Assembly (NCBI RefSeq): GCF_033958435.1
Contig: NC_134137.1
Location: 174,233,501 to 174,297,500, forward strand
Origin: Carettochelys insculpta
Taxonomy: Eukaryota; Chordata; Testudines; Carettochelyidae
Reading direction: 5' to 3'
DNA: 64,000 nt
Below the pieces are notes generated by a model. It saw only the letters and a list, made by a program, of their open reading frames with translations. It did not search any database and had not been told where the DNA came from. Shown one piece after another: positions 57,548 through 64,000 of the stretch (position 1 is the stretch's first letter; each line of letters opens with the position of its first letter). The translations under genes were made by a program, and so were the position numbers.

Positions 57548-57990
57548 CTAAAATGCTCATTCATGCCTTGATTAACTCCTGCCTTCACAATTGCTACTGC
57601 CTTCTGTCTGCTTTCCCTGATTCCCATTTTGCTGCAATGCAATCTGTTCAGAAAGGTGCATCAGATAATGTTAGCATCTTTACCTATTTAAACCACGTGG
57701 CTTCCCCTTTTTTGGAGCCCTTCACCAGTTTTTCACCTTCCATATCCAACTCAAACATCTTGTCCTAGCCTTCAGTGCTCTGTTCCAGCCCTATGCCACG
57801 TCTTAACCTCATGCTATCTTCCCTTCTCTAATGAAGACATCCTCCCTACTCTTCTAGGCTTCTGTTCTGAAAGCTGCTTGGCCTCGGTGGAACATTGGGT
57901 ATAGGCAAAGTGCTATTGACTGTGCTGGGGCTCTGCATACTTAGGCAGTCAGCATCTGTCTGTGTGGCGCTGCTTGCAGGACCAGGCCTT
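57548..57990 (+). repeat. L2-like LINE remnant (RT C-terminal coding region)
   Basis: The plus-strand frame at 57553 reads MLIHALINSCLHNCYCLLSA, FPDSHFAAMQSVQKGASDNV, then HVASPFLEPFTSF. This parallels the L2 RT tail 'LVHALVISRLDYCNSLLAGLP ... QSVQNAAARLV ... HWLP', heavily diverged. Old and non-functional. Confidence 0.5.
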
Positions 57991-58439
57991 AGATTCTCCT
58001 GCTCGCTCTCACCTGAAACCCAGTTCCTCCCCTAAACCCACAGACTCAAATCCTATGTATTTTGGGGTCTGTATGTGCTTTTTATTGTATACATTAGCAT
58101 GTGTGGTGGTGTTCTATAACTGCTATATTTTCTTTATAAATTCTTTCTGGCTGCTATGGGGAAGCATACTAGAAAGTGTCCCTTTCAGACACCTATATGC
58201 ACCATTCGCATAGCCTGTGTTCTGAGGCTGCAGCTCCCCTTGCTTTTTCTGTTGTTGATTTAATGTACAAGATAATATTTCTTACCTGGGAATTTGAGAC
58301 TGTGTGAAACGAGTAGATATCTGACTACTTTTGTACCTTCCCTTCAGCATTAATTGCCTTTAGTTGTAAATAGTTAAGTTAATTTTAGTGACCTTCACCG
58401 TCCATTTTTTGGATACATATCTTTATGGCAGGAGACATT
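57991..58439. other. unique non-coding DNA
   Basis: No recognised feature; may include the 3' continuation of the L2 remnant. Confidence 0.4.
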
Positions 58440-58767
58440 GGCCGTGTCTACACGTGCCCCAAACTTCAAAATGGCCACGCAAATGGCCATTTTGAAGTTT
58501 ACTAATGAAGCGCTGAAATGCATATTCAGCGCTTCATTAGCATGCGGGCGGCAGCGGCGCTTCGAAATTGCCGCGGATTGCCGCCTCGCGTCTCGTCCAG
58601 ATGGGGCTCCTTTTCGAAAGGACCCCGCCTACTTCGAAGTCCCCTTATTCCGCTGCTGCCCGCATGCTAATGAAGCGCTGAATATGCATTTCAGCACTTC
58701 ATTAGTAAACTTCGAAATGGCCATTTGCGTGGCCATTTCGAAGTTTGGGGCACGTGTAGACGTAGCC
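58440..58767. mobile_element. long-TIR palindromic MITE with four hairpins (copy 2), ATT target duplication
   Basis: Opposite-orientation relative of 45623-45955. The left arm GGCCGTGTCTACACGTGCCC and right arm GGGCACGTGTAGACGTAGCC pair over about 115 bp, with the same two subterminal hairpins in each arm. The core is 'ggcgcttcgaaattgccgcg' to 'ccgcctacttcgaagtcccc'. It is flanked by ATT at 58437-58439 and 58768-58770. The arms here are still about 95% paired, so the copy is fairly young. Confidence 0.8.
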
Positions 58768-58805
58768 ATTGTGTGATACAACAGTCGTAAAAGTTCTTTA
58801 TCTTA

Positions 58806-59216
58806 GGCTGCATCTATACGAGCCAGTTCTTTTGGAAAATCTGGCCCTTTTTTAAAAAAAAAAAAAAAAAAACACGTGGAGAGTCTACGCACAATGCATT
58901 CTTCCTATCAGAAATCGAAAAGACGCAGCTCTTCTTCCAGAAGCCCTCTTCCACTCCTGGATCAGGAAGAACGCCTTCTTTCACCAGTGTCTTTTGAAAA
59001 AATGGATGTGTAGACACTCTGTGGGCCCTTTTTTCAAAAGTGCAGTCCTCATGGTGCTGGAAGTTCTGATCTCTAGCCCGTTCTTTCAAAAGATTGGGGG
59101 CTGTGTGAACACTATCAAAAAGCAGATCGCTCTTTCAATCTGCTTTTTTGTGTGTGAAAGCGCTCTTTCGAAAGAAGTTTTTCTTTCAAGGGATTGCTGT
59201 AGTGTAGATGTAGTCC
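58806..59216. mobile_element. MITE, GGCTGCATCTATAC-ended
   Basis: The left end GGCTGCATCTATACGAGCCA and the right end GTAGTGTAGATGTAGTCC are inverse repeats. CTTTTGGAAAA/TTTCAAAAGA and CTCTTTCAA blocks pair across the interior. An A run lies at 58854-58872. Flanking triplets TTA and CAG do not match. Confidence 0.65.
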
Positions 59217-60703
59217 CAGTGTCTGAGCCATATGCAGTCTTAGAAGAAATCATTTTTGGAGTTAGTTTGATGATTCAGTTATCTTTTTGGATGGGCCTTC
59301 TCAAGCAGTAGTAGAGTTTGCTATCTTGTGACAAGACAGATAATGGGACGAAATGTGAAGGATGATGGGAAGTATTTTGTTTTGACTCAAGTCTCATAGT
59401 TCTAATACTTTCTGGTGGGTATCCCATAATGTGAAGTGAGAAAAATTCCAGAAAACACAGAACCTAGAGAAAGCGGCAAAGACCCCTGGGTGCTTTGTGG
59501 ATGCACTGCTTCCAAGGGGGTATGGTTAGTCTGTGTTAACAATTTGGTGTGACTCCCCTGCTCATGCAACTGTTGTTCTGGGTCACTGAATATAGATACA
59601 AAAATTTTGTTACAACTTCACAGTATAATAGACATATCCCGTAGTCTCTGTCTATAGAACAGAATGAAGATGAGTTGCTAGGAAATAAAGGGAAAGGGCT
59701 TGTGTGTGTTCCTTGTGTCCACCTTTGTTCAAAGACTCTCATTTGATGTCATATAAATAACTGATACAAAGAAAATATCATAACTCTTGCACCACTGATT
59801 TCTCCTCCAAAAGGGCACTGACCTGCAAGGTATAGACATCTGCTTTGGTATATTTTCCATCCATGTAATTAATTTGTGGGAGTCAGTCACAAATCGGAGC
59901 ACATGCATTTCCTCTAATTAATTTAGTGATGTTTTAGGGGGAACAAAAATGAAACCAGAGTCAAAGGATGAGGGAATCTGGAGGGAAGAGAGCTGTGCTG
60001 AGGAAAAATCTTAGAAAGCTGAGAAGCTTGGCAGGTTCACTAACCTGCTTCCAGCCATGGACATAGCTGCCGTAGTCAGTCACTAAAGTAGGCCTTTAAA
60101 GTTAAGTGTATGTTGTGTGCCCTGTTGAATCAGGGCCATTACCATGAGGGAACTGTTAGTACTGAGGCTCTGGTTCATGCTGTCCAGCCTTTTGCAAACA
60201 AATAATTTATAATCTGTAACAAATATTTGGTCCCTAATTCATGACTCCTCCCCCTCCCTCCCCTGGTGGATTGCTTTGTATTTTAGATATTTGCTGTTAC
60301 ATATGACCCTTTTTAGGTAGATTTTTAAAAGTTGTTTGTATGATTTACATGTTTTAGAATTACCCCAGGTAATTACAAAAGTCTTCTGCATAGCCAGATG
60401 GAGAATAAATAATACCTCCCAACTCTTGCATGTATATTCCACGCATTTACAGGTAGTAACCTCCATGACCTGGCCTGTGCATCTCTAGTACCCCTTTCAA
60501 ATAATTAGTGGACAGCAAGTGAAATTCTGGCCCCACTGAAGTAAACGGCGAAACTCCAATAGATTTCAATGGGGCCAGGATTTCACATAATAGATAGAAT
60601 AAGCTCTTAAATTCCATATAAAGACAGCTAGTTAGTTATAAGTTCCCATGTTTCACATATATTAGTTCTCTGCCAAATGAAGAGTTCACATTCCATTAGC
60701 AAT
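59217..60703. other. unique AT-rich non-coding DNA
   Basis: Nothing recognised except a palindromic-repeat fragment at 60517-60590. Confidence 0.45.
60517..60590. repeat. small palindromic amniote repeat, best copy
   Basis: 'gtgaaattctggccccactg' at the left is the inverse of 'atggggccaggatttcac' at the right; between them 'gaagtaaacggcgaaactcc'. An imperfect ~70-bp palindrome. Confidence 0.6.
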
Positions 60704-61380
60704 TGTGACAAGGTAAGGCTGGGAGTGGGTAAGAACAAGAGGGAAAAGCAGGGCAAGCAAACAAGCAGAATGTGAGCAGCTGGGGAGGAAGCTGTCCTGG
60801 GTCAATTGGGGCCAGCTGGTCCCACTTAAGCCTGCTTTTAGAAGAACCCTTGCCCAGTAGGCAGGGGGAGAGAGCGAGTGAGGGGGAGAGGAGCAAAGCA
60901 AAGCAAAGCAAAGCAGTTCTCTAGGGGCACCAAGAGAAGGAGAGGAGTGCTCAGCTGCAAGGGGCTAAGGCCCCTGCCCAGGAGGCCCTGAGATTTGGTG
61001 TAAGGCCAAGCAGGCCAAACACACAGGAGGAGCCAAACCAGAAGGGGGGAACAGGCTGCTGCTGCTGCTACTGCTACCACCACCACCATGGCTGCTACCT
61101 GGTGGAGGTATGGGGGAGGGGGAGGAATCATCTGGGGAAGTGGCCCAGGGAAGAGCTGCAGTGCTCATAATGAGGGGAGCCTTCCCCTACAACCAGCAGC
61201 CACACAGGGTGCCTGGGTAGGAACCTGGAATGAGTGGGTGGGGCCTGGGTTCTCCCCAGACCACTATCCACCCTCCCCCCACATCTCAAGGGCACCAGAG
61301 TCCTGGCCATACGAGAGGGGACTAAACAGGGGCCTGGAGGCCTGGGAGCCAGGCCAGCATGACCACACAATATAGAAGGT
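60704..61380 (+). repeat. LTR-like dispersed repeat, copy 2
   Basis: Matches the order of blocks in 13552-14150: TGTGACAAGG start, 'cagctggtcccacttaagcc', 'accatggctgctacctggtg', 'ctggggaagtggcccaggga', 'ggaatgagtgggtggggcct', 'gggactaaacaggggcctgg'. Carries (AGCAA)n at 60892-60916 where copy 1 has (CCTCG)n. Confidence 0.55.
60892..60916 (+). repeat. (AGCAA)n pentanucleotide repeat
   Basis: Five tandem GCAAA/AGCAA units within the LTR-like repeat. Confidence 0.9.
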
Positions 61381-61629
61381 GAGAAGACACATTACTACAT
61401 TGTCAGCATTTCAAAAACTAATATTGTGTTGTTTGTTCTGCTAAGGACTTCATTCATTCACTTCAAGCATAGTAAAACACCACCTTGTCACCCTGAAAGT
61501 TACCTTTACAAATTAGAAAATGGAGAGATTTGAATTTTCAGAGTTAGAAGTGGATGAATTTCTGTATTATATAGACAGTTTCTCCATAGTTATGGAAACT
61601 TCCAATCTCATCTCAGAACTCTCCTCTGA

Positions 61630-61775
61630 ATCACCCACACTCATGCATCTGATGAAGCAGGTCTTTGTCCACAAAAGCTTGTGCTCCAAAATGCCTGTTA
61701 GCCTATGAGGTGTCACAGTTCTTCTTGTTGTTTTGGGAGATACAGACTAACTCAGCTGCCCCTCTGATACTCATC
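61630..61775 (+). mobile_element. Penelope-like tail, second subfamily
   Basis: 'catgcatctgatgaagcagg', 'tctttgtccacaaaagcttg', 'tgctccaaaatgcctgttag', 'cctatgaggtgtcacagttc', 'gagatacagactaactcagc' follow the order of the other tails. Here the core is the canonical CTGATGA (61649-61655), with stem GCAGG/TCCAC-like decayed and GAAA changed to AAAA. Confidence 0.6.
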
Positions 61776-62193
61776 TCATCTCGTAAACATTTACTTTGCA
61801 AACACTTCAGGACAGGGAAGTGGTTTGACTTTGTGTCCTACTCAATGCTGATCATATTGTTAGTTAGCGCTTAACAATAACGAAGAATACAGCAAGCTAT
61901 TTATGTAATGGTTCAATCATTGCTCTTCAATTTGGTCTGTAACCTAAATGGCAAATTATCTTCCCAGAAGAATTATTTTGAAAATTTAATTTAGGTTTCT
62001 TTAGCTATTTTGTGATCACAAACTGCTTTGTTTTTAATGAGGTGTTATTTCTCCCATAACGCTGTACAATGAGCAATGCTCTTCTTCTGTTAATTTGTAT
62101 CTAGCAGACATAACTTCAGAGATGATAGGTAAGCTAATAAACCTTAGATTCCCTTTACACTCATTCTTCTTTAGACTGTTTTACTCCCACACA
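61776..62193. other. unique non-coding DNA
   Basis: No recognised feature. Confidence 0.4.
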
Positions 62194-64000
62194 GGCTATG
62201 TCTACACTAGAGCATAAAGCCAATTTTAAGGCACTCAGCTCGATTTTACAATGTGACTGTCTTCACTGCAAATACCATTAGGCTGAATTTAAAGAGTACT
62301 AAGTCAACATTCTTGTGCTGATCGTCTGATGTGGCATAGCACCACATTCAAATTTAAAAGGTCAGATTAATGCCAGTATGGAATCAGCACTAATTTAAAT
62401 CAATTTTATTGGCTTCCAGAGGTGTCCCACAGGTATCCCACAATACTCCACAGGTGTACGTTCTGTCTGCTTTCACCTCCCTTGCTCTCCAGCTGTGCAA
62501 GAAGTAGGAAACAGGAAGCCCAGCATTTTAAATTCATTTCTTAGGATCAGCATGGTGATCACATCTAGCCATGAAAGAGTCCCATGGAGCCATCAGGAGA
62601 GCCAGGGTCTCAGTTCAGCTGGAGGGCTAGCCCCCACCACACCATATCACATGGTGGTTTGCCCATTGGGACCAGACAGTGGCACATAAAACAGTGGGGT
62701 GACATGTCCACCCTTCAGGGGTGAAGTCCTCTTCTCGGTACAGGAGGTAGCAGAAGGGGCTGAGAAACTTCTCTTCTGTGCTTCACATTTGTATGGGGCT
62801 CCCACCCAGACACCATGCAGTCAGGGGAGAAGGTCTAGCCCACACTGCTCCATCCAGCTAGGCCCACCTCCAGGTGCCATATGGGTGGTGGGCCAGCCCC
62901 CACCCCACCCCACCCCACCACATGTTGGCTGAGCTGTGAGGGTCTTGCTTGTAGGAGAGTCCGAGAAACTTCTTTTCTGCATTTCACATTTGTATGGAGC
63001 AGTCTCTCTTCGCCACAGGTGCCTCGTAGCTGGCGGGCTAACCCCAACCCCACCCCACCACATGCCAGCGGTGCCATGCAGACCATACTTCTAGACAGCA
63101 GCATGTCCTGGCTTGGGTGGGGTGAAAGCTTCTGCCCTGCACATTCACCAAGTGCTGGGGGACTGGCTTCCCTCACGGAAGAGATTTTTGGGGGCTGTCT
63201 GGCCCCTGTAAGGCAATGCGCACCATGGGGATGGCTAATAAGAAACCACTTGACTGCATCATATCAACAGAAGCCTCAGCTGGCCCCTGGCAGCTGAGAT
63301 TAGTTGTGGGGCCAGCCCTGGCCACTCCTATCTTTAGGGTTTCCCCCTTCACCCAGGCACACAAGTGATCGAGCCATGCCACAGAGGGCAATGTAAATAT
63401 TCCAGGCTGGCCCCCTGCCTAGGCACACTGCTACAGTACTCTCCAATCCCAAAGTGTGTGGTTCAGGGGAGCCACCGTCTTAGCAGTGGCCTGTTTGCTG
63501 CATTTTTACCAGGGGAAAACTGAGGCAGCTGTTGACATGATACAGTCAGCTAGAGCACCTGTGCCCTTCCCAAATCGTGTGGCTCAGGGGAGGATTTCCT
63601 ATGACAGAATGGAGCTTGTGGGCTCTCCATCCCTCTCCCTTTCCTCTCTCACACAGGCGGTTGTTGATGATAGGGCTTCTTTACTGGAAGAGGCAAGGGA
63701 ATCCCTTCAGTCTTTCATCAACTTTTTTTATCTTCTAATGCTTCCTTAACTTTCTTCTCCTCTTGACCTCCTTCCAGCAGCCCCTAGACACCTAAGCCCT
63801 TAAGCACTCTTTTTTTTCCTCTTCTGTTTAGTCTTGGGGATTCATAATGAGTCTGGAGCTAAAAAGGTCTCCTTGCTTCATGTTGGAGTCATCAGTGCAA
63901 TGGACTCCCTAGAGCGTTCTTCGCTTGAATGTAGTGACTACTCACGCACTTCTCTCTCTCTCCTTCAATCTTGTCTTCTTCAGCCAGATATACTCCCACT
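62194..64000. mobile_element. large DNA-transposon-like sequence, left end, runs off the window
   Basis: It starts GGCTATGTCTACACTAGAGC, the same end as the MITEs, followed by AT-rich 'aagccaattttaaggcactc' and then 'gaggtgtcccacaggtatcc' and 'acaatactccacaggtgtac', which I associate with large turtle DNA transposons. From about 62590 the sequence is GC-rich and carries imperfect internal repeats ('gagaaacttctcttctgtgc' at 62760 against 'gagaaacttcttttctgcat' at 62962). No DDE nuclease was identified in the visible part. The right end lies beyond 64000, if present. Confidence 0.45.

Noticed and set aside
60965..61168. Minus-strand frame with a Ser run
   Set aside because: It is translated from the (CTG)n/(CAC)n simple tract inside the LTR-like repeat.

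Overview
This window looks like a non-coding stretch of a vertebrate nuclear genome, most likely from a turtle. The evidence is the repeat content. There are 5'-truncated CR1 LINEs with the typical sauropsid 3' end, tRNA-derived SINE copies that look like the cryptodiran-turtle (Cry/tortoise polIII) family, Penelope-like retroelement tails, old MIR/L2 remnants, and many short DNA transposons ending in a GGCTATGTCTACACT-like motif. No L1/Alu-type mammalian repeats, bacterial gene organisation or CRISPR array was seen. The turtle assignment is inference; a crocodilian is the main alternative. I found no exon of a host protein-coding gene on either strand, so the window is intergenic or deep-intronic. 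Open frames outside the repeats are short and resemble nothing I recognise.

Layout. 1-5.3 kb: AT-rich unique sequence with a MITE, a MIR remnant and a palindromic MITE. 5.3-7.4 kb: a PIF/Harbinger-like element carrying only a Myb/SANT-type DNA-binding gene with a recognisable GT-AG intron. 7.6-8.0 kb: a tRNA-Ala(AGC)-like pseudogene with a triplicated T-arm segment, followed by a tRNA-derived SINE. 9.6-14.9 kb: hAT, TA-flanked and LTR-like repeats and a 247-bp tandem duplication. 15.2-17.4 kb: a CR1 LINE on the minus strand. 18.2-19.1 kb: dispersed GC-rich repeats. 19.4-23.1 kb: a 3.7-kb two-gene Harbinger element with a Myb-like pseudogene (+) and a HARBI1-like DDE nuclease pseudogene (-), convergently arranged. 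23.8-25.0 kb: a Penelope-like element keeping the GIY-YIG end of its ORF. 25-52 kb: mostly unique AT-rich DNA interrupted by MITEs, CR1 tails, SINEs, hAT and Tigger-like elements. 52.08-55.25 kb: an almost full-length RTE-type LINE flanked by a 9-bp direct repeat. 57.5-64 kb: an L2-like remnant, further MITEs, a second copy of the LTR-like repeat, and a large transposon that runs off the right edge.

The genes present belong to mobile elements. The Harbinger elements encode (in decayed form) the two proteins that superfamily uses, a Myb-like DNA-binding partner and a DDE nuclease. At least a dozen non-autonomous elements share related ends and were probably mobilised by such proteins. The CR1, RTE and Penelope elements encode reverse transcriptases with an endonuclease; all copies here are broken. 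Most boundary coordinates are read by eye and good to a few bases where inverted repeats or target duplications are cited, and to tens of bases elsewhere.
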